From: Hydrogenovibrio sp965140365
Lineage (GTDB): Bacteria; Pseudomonadota; Gammaproteobacteria; Thiomicrospirales; Thiomicrospiraceae
Direction: 5' to 3' (one strand)
NCBI GenBank assembly: GCA_965140365.1
Contig: OZ223196.1
DNA: 64,000 bases
Shown here: piece by piece, positions 35,477-43,718 of the stretch
Layout: every line of letters begins with the position of its first letter
How positions within the stretch are numbered: position 1 is the first letter of the stretch
Position numbers and translations under genes: made by a program
Notes under the pieces: generated by a model
The model's database searches: none
Seen by the model: only the letters and a program-made list of their open reading frames with translations
What the model was told of the DNA's origin: nothing

Positions 35477-36517
35477 TTAAAAGATTTCTCGAATTGTAGG
35501 GGGCATTTTTCCAGTAAGTGACTTTAAAAAGGCCTTAATATCTTTAATGTCATCAGCGTTAACAGAACGTTTTGTATGTTGTGCTATTTGCATTTTAATA
35601 GCGGTATCCAGCGTGTTAATACTACCTGTGTGAAAGTAAGGTGAGGAACGCATGATGTTGTGCAAAGTGGGCACCTTTATCATTCCTTTATCTTTTTTAC
35701 GACCACTTCGAGAATAAATTCCTTCCGTTATTTCACGGTCTTTAGGGTGATAAAGGGTTAATTCGAATTTATGGTAAAGATTTCCGCCTAAATTAATACC
35801 ATTATGACAAGCGATACAACCATAACTTTGAAATCGTTCTAAACCTCGTAGAGCACTGTTAGATAAGGCGCTTGAATCACCGGATAGATATAAGTCATAA
35901 GGCGCATTATTTACGATTAGACCTCGCTCCATTTGAGCGATAGCATGCCCAATGTTTTCTTGAGTTAAGCCATCTGGGTATAAAGTATTAAATCGCGCCT
36001 GGTAGTTGGTTTGTCTGAGCTTTTCTATTAAATCAGGCCAGTGGTGTCCCATTTCAATTGGATTTTCAACAGGTTGTTGAGCTTGCTCTTCCAAGTCAAA
36101 CGCTCGCCCGTCCCAAAATTGACGAAAATTGAATCCACTATTGAATACCGTGGGAACATTAATATCACCTTTTTGTCCATTAATACCGATGGCAACAGGG
36201 CGACCATCACCTCCTCCTGAACGTCCGTTATGACAAGAACTGCAAGCAATAGTTCCGTCCAGTGATAGGCTTTTATCTTGAAATAGATCATGACCTAATA
36301 TAGCTTGCTTATGATTAATATTGATCTCTTTATATGTTGGTAATGGTCGATGAGGCGAGTTTGCTAAGCGGCCATCTTTTCCTGTTGCAAGTAAAGAGGG
36401 TTCATTTTTGGCCTTAATAAAATTCCAATAAGCTTTATCTTCATTATCTTTTGGAATTGTGAGTGCTTTAACGGTACTAGCGGTTACCAAAAAAATTAAA
36501 AATAACAATATTTTCAT
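35477..36517 (-). CDS. Di-heme cytochrome c peroxidase/MauG-family protein
   Basis: A 346-residue periplasmic protein with a signal peptide and two heme-c sites, Cys92-SS-Cys95-His and Cys234-IA-Cys237-His. The family fold is visible in LGHDLFQDKSLSLDGTIACSSCH, NVPTVFNSGFNFRQFWDGRA and VPTLHNIMRSSPYFHTGS. Members either reduce H2O2 with cytochrome c or oxidatively modify a partner protein. Its place behind a TonB-dependent receptor and before a lipoprotein favours a metal-uptake-linked role. GC content is low (about 32% in sampled lines) compared with neighbours on either side of the island. Confidence 0.88.
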   Translation of the reverse strand: MKILLFLIFLVTASTVKALTIPKDNEDKAYWNFIKAKNEPSLLATGKDGRLANSPHRPLPTYKEININHKQAILGHDLFQDKSLSLDGTIACSSCHNGRSGGGDGRPVAIGINGQKGDINVPTVFNSGFNFRQFWDGRAFDLEEQAQQPVENPIEMGHHWPDLIEKLRQTNYQARFNTLYPDGLTQENIGHAIAQMERGLIVNNAPYDLYLSGDSSALSNSALRGLERFQSYGCIACHNGINLGGNLYHKFELTLYHPKDREITEGIYSRSGRKKDKGMIKVPTLHNIMRSSPYFHTGSINTLDTAIKMQIAQHTKRSVNADDIKDIKAFLKSLTGKMPPTIREIF

Positions 36518-36713
36518 TCTTTTAACTTCCTAGTGAATGTCGATTTGATTAATGCATGTCGCGATTTGTTTGACTCATCCAAATGCAGAAGGTTATTAAT
36601 GGATAAAATGAATTCGGGAACACCAATAGCTTTCTAATTAAAAGTGTTTCATTGATTTCTTTTAATGACTGCTTTGTTAAGGTTTTAAATTCGCGCAAAG
36701 TTTTCTATTTTTT

Positions 36714-36736
36714 AAGCCAGCCAAAAAGGCTGACTT
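36714..36736. terminator. Hairpin downstream of the TonB-dependent receptor
   Basis: A nine-pair stem AAGTCAGCC / GGCTGGCTT (one G-T wobble, minus strand) with a five-base T loop, about 20 bases beyond the receptor stop. No T-run follows on that strand, so termination is uncertain. Confidence 0.4.
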
Positions 36737-36756
36737 GTTCAATTAAAAATGCATGA

Positions 36757-39063
36757 TTAAAAGCGATAGCTGGCTTGGATTCTAATATCTCGACCGGGTT
36801 CATAAACGACTTCATCGTTTTCAAGGTCACCTAAAGTAGTTGTTTCGGAATAGGTTTCATCAAATAGATTATTTACTGCTAAATTAAGTTCTAAGCCTTT
36901 CAAAATGTTAGGGCTCCACATCATTTGTATATCATGCACGACAAACCCTTTTCGGTAGAGTTCACCAGAGTTTTTTACGTCAGCAGAAGCTGTTAAGGTG
37001 TAACCGAACAAAAGGCTTTGAGTAAAGTTCCATTTGTTATCCCAAACGAGTCGTTGACCTGGGTTAGCTGCGTTTCTTTGGAATGAAGAAGAAATATAAA
37101 AATCGCCATCTTTGTCTTCGACTTTCGTATCACTGTAGATTAAAGCTGTCATCCATTTTGACTGATATTGATAGTCCGCTCTGGCTTCCCAACCTTTTGA
37201 GGTAATTTCAGGCAGGTTATAGATATTTGTACCGCCAGGAGGTTCTGCACCAATTAGATTATCAATTTTGGTATCGAATATAGACAGTTTAAATTTGATA
37301 TTATCTCTAGAAATTAAATTTTTGGCTTCATAGTTGAAACCATATTCTTTTCTAACAGAAGTTTCTGGTTTAAATGCGCTGGGGTTTTCATCCAATGTTT
37401 TGCCATTATATTTAGCATCAGGATTGGCTAAATGAAGAGCCTGATATGCGACGGGTATCGCTCCCGCAGCTCTGACGGCTTCACCGTAGCTTCCGAAAAT
37501 AGAAAAGCCATTCCATGCTTTATAAGAAGCTGAAATATTCGGTGAGAAACGGTCTCCTTTTAGTTTGGCAAATCCTTGATCGGCGTCATAAGAATCATGT
37601 CGCAAACCAATACTTAAAGATAAGTTATTGATTTTAGTCCTATTTTGAACATATAAACCTAAGTTAGAATTACCAAACTCGATCGGAGATGCAAAACTCC
37701 CTTTACTGTTTTCATCTTTATAATCAAAACCAATTGTAAGACGGTTTTCGCTTTTTAAAAAATTGAATTTAGCCGTGTTTCTTAGGTCGAAATTTCGAAC
37801 TTGGTTATTCATTTTTAAAGCGTCTGTTGTCGCTTTTGAGACTTGGTTGTCCATAGAAGTTCGTCTAAATTCAATTTCTGATTGATTTAGTTTTAATTCT
37901 GGGTTGATTAAAGGATTTTGAGATTCGTAAAGATAGTTTATTCCCACCGTATTTCGTATTCTTTTCATATTTGCTAAGGCTTTATCATACTCATTGAGAT
38001 AGCCTATTTCACTTGAATTATTCCAAGCTCTTTGGCCTTTTATTTCATTACGTTCAGCAGAGATTTTAAAAGTATGGCCTTTTTGATCCAATAGGCTTAG
38101 TTTTACCAAGTAATCATCAGCGTCTTCTGCTGTATTACTGTTTTTTTCGCCATTTCCCATGCGATAATCTTCAGATTTAATAGAGCTATAATGTGCCATA
38201 ATTCCTATATTATCTAAAAATTGAGTATATACAGTTGCAATTGGGTTTTTATATTCAGAAGCTGAACCGTAACCATAGCTAAGCTTTGCGCCAATGCTTT
38301 CTCCTGGATCAAGTAAATCCTGAGCGTCAACAGTTGTAAAACGAATTGCGCCGCCTAATGCCCCCGGTCCAGCATCAGCGGCTGGTGCTGTATCCACTTC
38401 AACTTGCTTTAATATACTAGGATCTACCTGAATTAAATTGCCTTGCCCCGGATGTGTTGCTCGCCCTTGATCTGCACCATCAATTGTGACATTTAAATTG
38501 CTTTGTTCTATGCCACGTAAATATAAGCGTTGTGTCTGGCGAGTCCCGCCACCGCCTACGGTAACCGAGGGGTCTGTTGTAAAAACATCTTTGGTTGAAT
38601 TTGCCTGAAACCTTTCCATATCTTCTGATGAGATTTCTGTCAAATAGGGCGAATTTTGTTGTAAATCACCCATAACTGTTATTTCACTAAGTGTTGTTTC
38701 TGATTTGGCATAGTCTTTTGAATTGATGGTAACGCGTTTGTCACCGTCAAAGTGCGCTTTTAGTTGAGAGCCTTGTAGCAGTTGGTTGAGACCTTGTTTA
38801 ACGGAAAATTGTCCATTTAAGCCTTGAGTGGTTTTTCCTTCAAGCAGGGCGCCGTCAACACTGAGTAGCAGACCGGAGGTTTTGGCAAAATCAGCTAGGG
38901 CGGTTGATAGGTTTCCGGCTGGAATTTGGTAGCTTTGTACGGCGGAAGCGGTTTCGGCGAAAGAAACCGTTGGCGCTAAGGCCAGTGACCCTGCGGTGAC
39001 GAGTAACCCGCTATGAAGTGCTAATGCGCGCCATAAACGGTTTTTCTGAGTTGTGGGTTTCAT
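36757..39063 (-). CDS. TonB-dependent receptor with N-terminal signalling (STN) domain
   Basis: A 768-residue outer-membrane transporter of the FecA type. Signal peptide ends near SFAETA; the STN/secretin domain (about 45-117: YQIPAGNLSTALADFAKTSGLLLSVDGALL) talks to FecR; a TonB-box-like TLSEITVMG follows, then plug (about 140-250: LYLRGIEQSNLNVTIDGADQG; GPGALGGAIRFTT) and 22-strand barrel ending in QASYRF. The plug resembles heme/transferrin-type or chalkophore receptors; the substrate cannot be fixed by eye. GC falls from about 49% in the STN-coding part (38701-39000) to about 33% in the barrel (sampled 37561-37800), suggesting a chimeric gene. FecI-like and FecR-like partners lie upstream. 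Confidence 0.9.
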   Translation of the reverse strand: MKPTTQKNRLWRALALHSGLLVTAGSLALAPTVSFAETASAVQSYQIPAGNLSTALADFAKTSGLLLSVDGALLEGKTTQGLNGQFSVKQGLNQLLQGSQLKAHFDGDKRVTINSKDYAKSETTLSEITVMGDLQQNSPYLTEISSEDMERFQANSTKDVFTTDPSVTVGGGGTRQTQRLYLRGIEQSNLNVTIDGADQGRATHPGQGNLIQVDPSILKQVEVDTAPAADAGPGALGGAIRFTTVDAQDLLDPGESIGAKLSYGYGSASEYKNPIATVYTQFLDNIGIMAHYSSIKSEDYRMGNGEKNSNTAEDADDYLVKLSLLDQKGHTFKISAERNEIKGQRAWNNSSEIGYLNEYDKALANMKRIRNTVGINYLYESQNPLINPELKLNQSEIEFRRTSMDNQVSKATTDALKMNNQVRNFDLRNTAKFNFLKSENRLTIGFDYKDENSKGSFASPIEFGNSNLGLYVQNRTKINNLSLSIGLRHDSYDADQGFAKLKGDRFSPNISASYKAWNGFSIFGSYGEAVRAAGAIPVAYQALHLANPDAKYNGKTLDENPSAFKPETSVRKEYGFNYEAKNLISRDNIKFKLSIFDTKIDNLIGAEPPGGTNIYNLPEITSKGWEARADYQYQSKWMTALIYSDTKVEDKDGDFYISSSFQRNAANPGQRLVWDNKWNFTQSLLFGYTLTASADVKNSGELYRKGFVVHDIQMMWSPNILKGLELNLAVNNLFDETYSETTTLGDLENDEVVYEPGRDIRIQASYRF

Positions 39064-39108
39064 GGTTTTCCTTTTAATTTTCAGTAAATGTAAATCGTTT
39101 CCATATGA

Positions 39109-39138
39109 GAAGCCGTACGAAAATTAAAAAAGGGAACC
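39109..39138 (-). promoter_or_regulatory. Candidate ECF-sigma promoter of the receptor gene
   Basis: On the minus strand two blocks, GGTTCCCTTTTT and CGGCTT, 11 bases apart, end about 45 bases upstream of the receptor start. The same 30-base layout with 23 matching bases occurs before the PepSY gene (41790-41819). These are the two genes a FecI-like sigma factor would be expected to activate. Confidence 0.5.
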
Positions 39139-39191
39139 AGGTGGGCTGTTTTATGGTGCTTTTTGTTTGATTGTTTCAGTCAAAACAACAG

Positions 39192-39201
39192 CCAGGCCTG
39201 G
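39192..39201. repeat. CCAGGCCTGG palindrome, intergenic
   Basis: Exact copy 19 bases downstream of the PepSY-flavoreductase stop; partial flanking pairing (ACAGCCAGG / CCTGGTGG) makes a weak hairpin. Confidence 0.8.
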
Positions 39202-39219
39202 TGGAAACCGTTTAAAATT

Positions 39220-41628
39220 TCAATAAATGTCACGCAAGTAGCCGTTATGTGCCAAAAGCGTTTGGTAATCGTTAGGGGATAAGATGCTTTGCAAGGCATC
39301 GTCGACGGCTTTCGCCATAGTATCGGCGCTGCCACACACCAAAATCACCGCACCTTGCTGGACCCAGCTTTGAATCTCTTCCCCGGCCTCGCGCAGCTTA
39401 TCTTGAACATAGCCTTCCTGCTCGCGGGAAAAGGCGGTGGTCAGTTTTTCAAGCTGACCGTTTTTTAGCCAGTCATTCAACTCGTCTTGATAATAGAAAT
39501 CAGAAGCTTGGTTGCGTTCGCCGAATAATAACCAGTTTTGATAATGGCCGTGCTGGATGCGTTGTTGCAGATGAGCACGCAAACCGGCCAGTCCGGTGCC
39601 GTTCCCGATTAAAATCAAAGGGCCGGAATGGTTGGTATCGAGATGAAACGCGCTGTGGGACTGAATGGTCAGATAGGCGGTTTGGCCGTGCGTGAGTGAA
39701 TCCGTGAGAAAACCGGACCCTTTTCCGAGTGTATTGTTCTCAAAACGCACTTGACGTACCAAAAGCTGTAAGCCGCCGGTTTCCGGAATGGAGGCGATGG
39801 AGTACTGACGTGTTTCGGTGGTTTGGTTGTCTTTCAGAGTAAGTTCAACCAAATCGCCCGCTTGCCAATCAACGGTTTTTGCATTGGCCGGTTCAAAGCA
39901 CAAATGGTAGGTCGGCATGCCTTGGCTGCCGGGGTTTAGTAAAGTGCGTTCGGTTAAGCGCCATTCATCCGGTTCCGCGATTAAGGATACTTCGCGATTT
40001 CCGCCGAGCTGAATCAGCAAATTCTGCCAGGCCTGGAGGTTTTTCGGATTTAATTTATCGACCGTCGTACAAGGTTGAAGGGCGGTTGCGCCGCTTTGGC
40101 GCATCCAGTTATCCAAAGCCAAACCAAAGGTACAAAAATGCTCGTAATGGCGGTCACCCAAGGCCAGTACGGCAAATTGAAGGTCGGGTTTGAAATCGAC
40201 TACGGCTTCAAGGTGTTTGACAAAACGTCGGGCGCTGTCCGGCGCTTCGCCTTCTCCAAAGGTGGAGGCAATCAATAAAATCAGGGATTTGTCGGCCAGT
40301 TGTTCGGGCGTTAATTCCCCCAAACCGGTCAGACTGATTGCTCGGTCGGTGTCTTGTAATATTTGCCCGGTCAACCAGGCCAGTCGCTCGGCACTGCCGT
40401 TTTGGCTGGCATAGACAATCACCGTGTCCGCCTGTGCCAGCGGCACGGTTTTGAGGTTGGCTTGTTGTTTGGCTTCACGACGCAGTTTGGCGGTTTTACG
40501 ACGATCCATATACAGCATGAAGCCGGTAATGCCGAACAGGGGTAATGATAAGGCGGTGATGAATAATAGAATGCGTCCAGGCAGGCCGAAAAACTCGCCA
40601 GTATGTAAAGGTAACATGCTGGACATGATTTTTTCGTTAAAGGCTTTATCTTCATAACGTTGGTGTTTGATAGCTTGCCAGTTTTTTCCTTCTAGAACTA
40701 ATGTGTTTCGGGCGCGGGAATGTGCCGGCTGTGGATCAAAATATTGGAATTCGTAGCGGTTGGTGTTTTTGGGCAGTCGTAAAGTGGCGTGGCGGTATCC
40801 ATTTGTGGCAAGGTGTTGTTCAAATGCCTGCCAGGCCTGGTCGATTTGCATTGAATTGGCTTGGGTTGATGATGGCCCGGCCGGTTGTTTTTGGGGTGAG
40901 GGTTTGGCCTGTTTGGAACCGCCGCGTACCGGTTTTGATACGCCGGTGATGGCATAGAGGCCACTCCGGTACCAGTCGTAGGACCAGTAAAGTCCGGTGA
41001 AAGAAGCCAGTAATAGAAAAATCAGTACCCAAGTGCCGATGACGGCATGTAGATCGGATAAGAAGCCGCGTCCGGTTTTTTGAGGGTTGAAAGTTAACCA
41101 GGTTTTGAGACGGTGCCAGGTCTTCGGCCATCGTAGATAGAGGCCTGACAGCACCAGCACGATTAAAGCAAGCGTGGAAGCACCGACGATTTGTTTGCCG
41201 GGTTTATCCAGTAAGAGCCAACGATGCAGCGCCATAACCGTATGAAAAAAATCGTGACCGATTTCATCCTGCCATCGTACTTGACCGGTATAAGGATCGA
41301 CATAGCGGGTTTCGCCGCGTCGCGCCCGTTTGCCGGTGCCGGGCAATGCAAAATTAACGCGGGCCGCTTCGAAAGGGTCTTTCGAAAACGTCAGGGCGTT
41401 CACGGTTCGGTCGGGATGGGCTGTTTGGATGCGAGTCAACAAAGTTTGCGGCGATAGCCGAGTGGCGTTTGGTTGGGGTTTAACCGTTATTAAATCGGTG
41501 TTCAGTAGGTGAACGATTTCGCGTTCGAATGATAAAATTGCACCGGTGGTGCCGACAATCATCAGGATCAGGCCGGCGGTGATTCCAAGGATCCAATGAA
41601 TTTGGAACCAGGCGTTTTTAAATGTCAT
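39220..41628 (-). CDS. PepSY membrane protein fused to flavodoxin/NADPH-type reductase
   Basis: An 802-residue fusion. The N-terminal half is a PepSY-TM protein (helices near 12-35, 140-160, 185-210 and 360-380; histidines in FFHTVMALHRWLLL) resembling inner-membrane ferric-siderophore reductases. The second half is a sulfite-reductase/P450-reductase-like module: flavodoxin FMN site VIVYASQNGSAERLA (about 405-420), FAD site RQYSIAS (about 610), NADPH region GPLILIGNGTGLAGLRA (about 670) and a C-terminal YLRDIY aromatic cap. It likely moves electrons from NADPH across the membrane to release metal from an imported chelate. Two palindromes lie inside it. Start 41628 fits homologues better than 41664. 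Confidence 0.85.
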   Translation of the reverse strand: MTFKNAWFQIHWILGITAGLILMIVGTTGAILSFEREIVHLLNTDLITVKPQPNATRLSPQTLLTRIQTAHPDRTVNALTFSKDPFEAARVNFALPGTGKRARRGETRYVDPYTGQVRWQDEIGHDFFHTVMALHRWLLLDKPGKQIVGASTLALIVLVLSGLYLRWPKTWHRLKTWLTFNPQKTGRGFLSDLHAVIGTWVLIFLLLASFTGLYWSYDWYRSGLYAITGVSKPVRGGSKQAKPSPQKQPAGPSSTQANSMQIDQAWQAFEQHLATNGYRHATLRLPKNTNRYEFQYFDPQPAHSRARNTLVLEGKNWQAIKHQRYEDKAFNEKIMSSMLPLHTGEFFGLPGRILLFITALSLPLFGITGFMLYMDRRKTAKLRREAKQQANLKTVPLAQADTVIVYASQNGSAERLAWLTGQILQDTDRAISLTGLGELTPEQLADKSLILLIASTFGEGEAPDSARRFVKHLEAVVDFKPDLQFAVLALGDRHYEHFCTFGLALDNWMRQSGATALQPCTTVDKLNPKNLQAWQNLLIQLGGNREVSLIAEPDEWRLTERTLLNPGSQGMPTYHLCFEPANAKTVDWQAGDLVELTLKDNQTTETRQYSIASIPETGGLQLLVRQVRFENNTLGKGSGFLTDSLTHGQTAYLTIQSHSAFHLDTNHSGPLILIGNGTGLAGLRAHLQQRIQHGHYQNWLLFGERNQASDFYYQDELNDWLKNGQLEKLTTAFSREQEGYVQDKLREAGEEIQSWVQQGAVILVCGSADTMAKAVDDALQSILSPNDYQTLLAHNGYLRDIY
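40027..40036. repeat. CCAGGCCTGG palindrome inside the PepSY-flavoreductase gene
   Basis: Exact copy, read on the minus strand as Leu-Gln-Ala-Trp-Gln. Confidence 0.85.
40831..40840. repeat. CCAGGCCTGG palindrome inside the PepSY-flavoreductase gene
   Basis: Exact copy, read on the minus strand as Asp-Gln-Ala-Trp-Gln. Confidence 0.85.
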
Positions 41629-41789
41629 TTTGTTTTTCTTGTGCAAGCGTGTCGAGCGAAGCACCAGTTGAAATCGGTTTCACAATGCATTCACCATGAA
41701 GTTGGCGCATGATAAGCTTTCGTTAAACGGGTCCAAAACAAGAAGGCATTGGCTTTGGTTTGGGTTCAAATTGGCGCTCATCTTTGAAT

Positions 41790-41819
41790 AAAGCCGAAAC
41801 AGATTTGAAAAAGGGAACC
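41790..41819 (-). promoter_or_regulatory. Candidate ECF-sigma promoter of the PepSY gene
   Basis: Minus-strand blocks GGTTCCCTTTTT and CGGCTT with the same 11-base spacing as the element before the receptor gene. It lies in the 299-base gap between fecR and the PepSY gene, about 160 bases before that start. Nothing else was recognised in this gap. Confidence 0.5.
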
Positions 41820-41927
41820 GTCAATAAGCATTTTATCGGTTTGGTTTATGGGTGCGATATGTATGGGTGGCATGGGAAAGGTCCGACGGTTATTGATGAT
41901 TCAGAATGCCCTGTGTAAACCGTCCTG

Positions 41928-42896
41928 TCATGGAAAAATCTGCCAGGCCTGATGTTGGTTTTGATGGATATCCAGATTTAAGGCATTGGCAACAGATTCC
42001 AATGTCTGTGAGAGGTTTCGGGTGGAGAAGGTGCCGACCAATCGACGCTGATTCAGCCGTTCATCCAGTTCAATATTGTGTTTGGAGTAACGCTGCAATT
42101 CTTCAATGAAATCAATCAATGGCCAGTTGTCGACCACGAGCAGGCCTTTGGTCCAACTGGATCGGAAAGACTCGGCTTTTTCAACCAGACCGATGGCCGT
42201 GGCTGTGAAACCCACTTGCTGACCGGGTTGTAATGTTTGTTTTTGCCCGTGTAGATTTTCAATGTCGACTTGGCCGTCGAAGACCGCGATGATGGTATTT
42301 TGAAAGCCGCTACGAACGCTGAAGCGGGTGCCTCTGGCCGTCATTTGACCTTGTGCCGATTTAACGAACAGTCTACGTGGAGTTGGTCGATAATCCGGGG
42401 CGGTTTGTACTAGGATTTCGCCGTTTCTCAAGTAAACACCGCGTTGTTGCGCATTGTAATCGATATCGACGCAGGTGCCGGTATTGAGCCAGACTTGTGA
42501 TTGGTCGGCCAATTGCAGTCGGTCGTTTTGGCCGATATCGGTTTGGTATTGTGCCGATAAGGCGAGGATTTGAAAGGCTAACTGTTCAGCATAGTGTGAT
42601 TGTGCCAAATAGCCGGCGCCAAACAGGCCGAGCAGGCCGACGGACAGCTTTTTCAATGCCGCTCGTCTCCCCATGCCTTTGGGCGCGTTTAATGCGGCCC
42701 TGGCCAGGGTCGGGTCGAGACCCGACAGGTGTCTTCCGGCTTGCTCAACCCGTTGCCAAGCTTGGCCGTGCTTTGGGGATTGATTCAACCAACGGTGCCA
42801 GTCATTTTTGTCTTTTTCACTGACCGACTCGTCGTTTAAAATGGCGTACCATTCGCAGGCAGAGGCCAGGGCGTGGTGTTCGTGTTCTTTATTCAA
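41928..42896 (-). CDS. FecR-family anti-sigma/sigma regulator
   Basis: A 322-residue inner-membrane regulator. The cytoplasmic N-terminal domain (1-85, with the tryptophans of WYAILND, WHRWLNQSPKHGQAWQRVEQ) binds the ECF sigma factor; a helix follows (about 85-103, LSVGLLGLFGAGYLA); the periplasmic FecR domain (about 130-235) has LRNGEILVQTAP and GTRFSVR; the C-terminal STN-like region contacts the receptor. It overlaps the sigma gene by eight bases. Confidence 0.92.
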   Translation of the reverse strand: MNKEHEHHALASACEWYAILNDESVSEKDKNDWHRWLNQSPKHGQAWQRVEQAGRHLSGLDPTLARAALNAPKGMGRRAALKKLSVGLLGLFGAGYLAQSHYAEQLAFQILALSAQYQTDIGQNDRLQLADQSQVWLNTGTCVDIDYNAQQRGVYLRNGEILVQTAPDYRPTPRRLFVKSAQGQMTARGTRFSVRSGFQNTIIAVFDGQVDIENLHGQKQTLQPGQQVGFTATAIGLVEKAESFRSSWTKGLLVVDNWPLIDFIEELQRYSKHNIELDERLNQRRLVGTFSTRNLSQTLESVANALNLDIHQNQHQAWQIFP

Positions 42897-43410
42897 CGGC
42901 TTTCTCCTCGTCCGCAGCGAGAATACAAGCCATCATGGCTTGGGCCATGTATTTCTTGACCATGCGTTCGCTGACGTCCAGCTTGACGGCGATTTCACGG
43001 TATTTCAAACCGTCGAACTGCGCCATCATGAAAGCCCGGCGGGGTTTTTCCGCTAAGCTCGATAAGGCTTGATCGATTTTGAGCAGGGTTTCGATGATTT
43101 CATTGAGGTGTTCACTTGACGGGGTCGTGGGTTCCGGCATAGCCGAGATGGCATCCAAATAGGCTTTTTCAATTTCTTCGCGTCGCCATTTATCGATTAG
43201 AAGGCCTTTGGCAATGGTTGCCAGATAGGCTCGGGGTTCTTTGCATTTCAAGCATTGGCCGGATTTTCTCAAAATTCGGACGAATGTATCCTGTGTCAGG
43301 TCTTCTGCGGTATGTGGGCAACCGGCACGATGACAAATCCAGCCTTGCAGCCAGCTTTGGTGTTCGGTATATAAGGTGACGACGGGAATACGATTCAGTT
43401 CTTCACTCAT
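42889..43410 (-). CDS. FecI-like ECF sigma factor
   Basis: A 173-residue ECF sigma factor with region 2 (AGCPHTAEDLTQDTFVRIL; RAYLATIAKGLLIDKWRREEIE) and region 4 (FDGLKYREIAVKLDVSERMVKKYMAQAM). With the FecR protein and a receptor bearing an STN domain it completes a cell-surface signalling system, in which ligand binding outside activates transcription of uptake genes. Start 43410 is chosen to match family length; the longer frame to 43455 would overlap the Fur-like box. Confidence 0.92.
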   Translation of the reverse strand: MSEELNRIPVVTLYTEHQSWLQGWICHRAGCPHTAEDLTQDTFVRILRKSGQCLKCKEPRAYLATIAKGLLIDKWRREEIEKAYLDAISAMPEPTTPSSEHLNEIIETLLKIDQALSSLAEKPRRAFMMAQFDGLKYREIAVKLDVSERMVKKYMAQAMMACILAADEEKAVE

Positions 43411-43443
43411 AGCGGAAAATATAAGGTAATGCTGATAAAAAAT

Positions 43444-43464
43444 AAATGATAACACATATCATTT
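43444..43464. promoter_or_regulatory. Fur-box-like inverted repeat before the sigma gene
   Basis: AAATGATA-N5-TATCATTT, perfect 8-bp arms, 34 bases upstream of the sigma-factor start. It resembles the Fur consensus (GATAATGAT...ATCATTATC half-sites), so iron-repressed expression of the surface-signalling system is likely. Confidence 0.55.
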
Positions 43465-43487
43465 TTATTTTGTTTATTGGTGATTAA

Positions 43488-43517
43488 TTAAAACCGCCAG
43501 GCCTGGCGGTTTTTTAA
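43488..43517. terminator. Palindromic terminator upstream of the bd-like oxidase operon
   Basis: A 30-base near-perfect palindrome, arms TTAAAACCGCCAGG and CCTGGCGGTTTTTTAA, core CCAGGCCTGG at 43497-43506. It lies between divergent genes, so it is not at a gene end; it is nearly identical to 46701-46730 and probably came with a duplicated promoter segment. Confidence 0.75.
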
Positions 43518-43563
43518 TGTCCAATTTATTTCCCTTTAAATAATGCGTATTTATTCGCAAGGA

Positions 43564-43580
43564 TGCGACAATTTGCCACA
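43564..43580. promoter_or_regulatory. RegA-type binding site, degenerate right arm
   Basis: TGCGACAATTTGCCACA, left arm identical to the perfect site at 46775 (TGCGACAA-T-TTGTCGCA), right arm with two changes. It lies about 140 bases upstream of the bd-like oxidase start. Matches the GCGNC...GNCGC consensus on the left half. Confidence 0.55.
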
Positions 43581-43672
43581 TTGTACGTTCAACCGTATCC
43601 GATTATTCTCTTCGCCGAATTTAATTATAAAAGTTGAGTAAAAACAAACAATTATAAATAAATTTTTATAGT

Positions 43673-43690
43673 TATAAGTATTTACTTATA
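43673..43690. promoter_or_regulatory. Perfect inverted repeat in the oxidase leader
   Basis: TATAAGTA-TT-TACTTATA, eight-base arms, 28 bases before the oxidase ATG. It would overlap the promoter or leader and may bind a repressor; it does not match a consensus I can name. Confidence 0.45.
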
Positions 43691-43718
43691 TGTTTTAACT
43701 TATGTTTAGGAGAGAGTA

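Noticed and set aside
34145..38700. AT-rich island as a prophage or integrative element
   Set aside because: No integrase, att repeats or phage genes; composition alone supports gene replacement rather than an element.
43411..43718. A methanobactin-type precursor peptide gene near the sigma factor
   Set aside because: I looked for a short cysteine-containing frame with a ribosome-binding site here and around the receptor and saw none.
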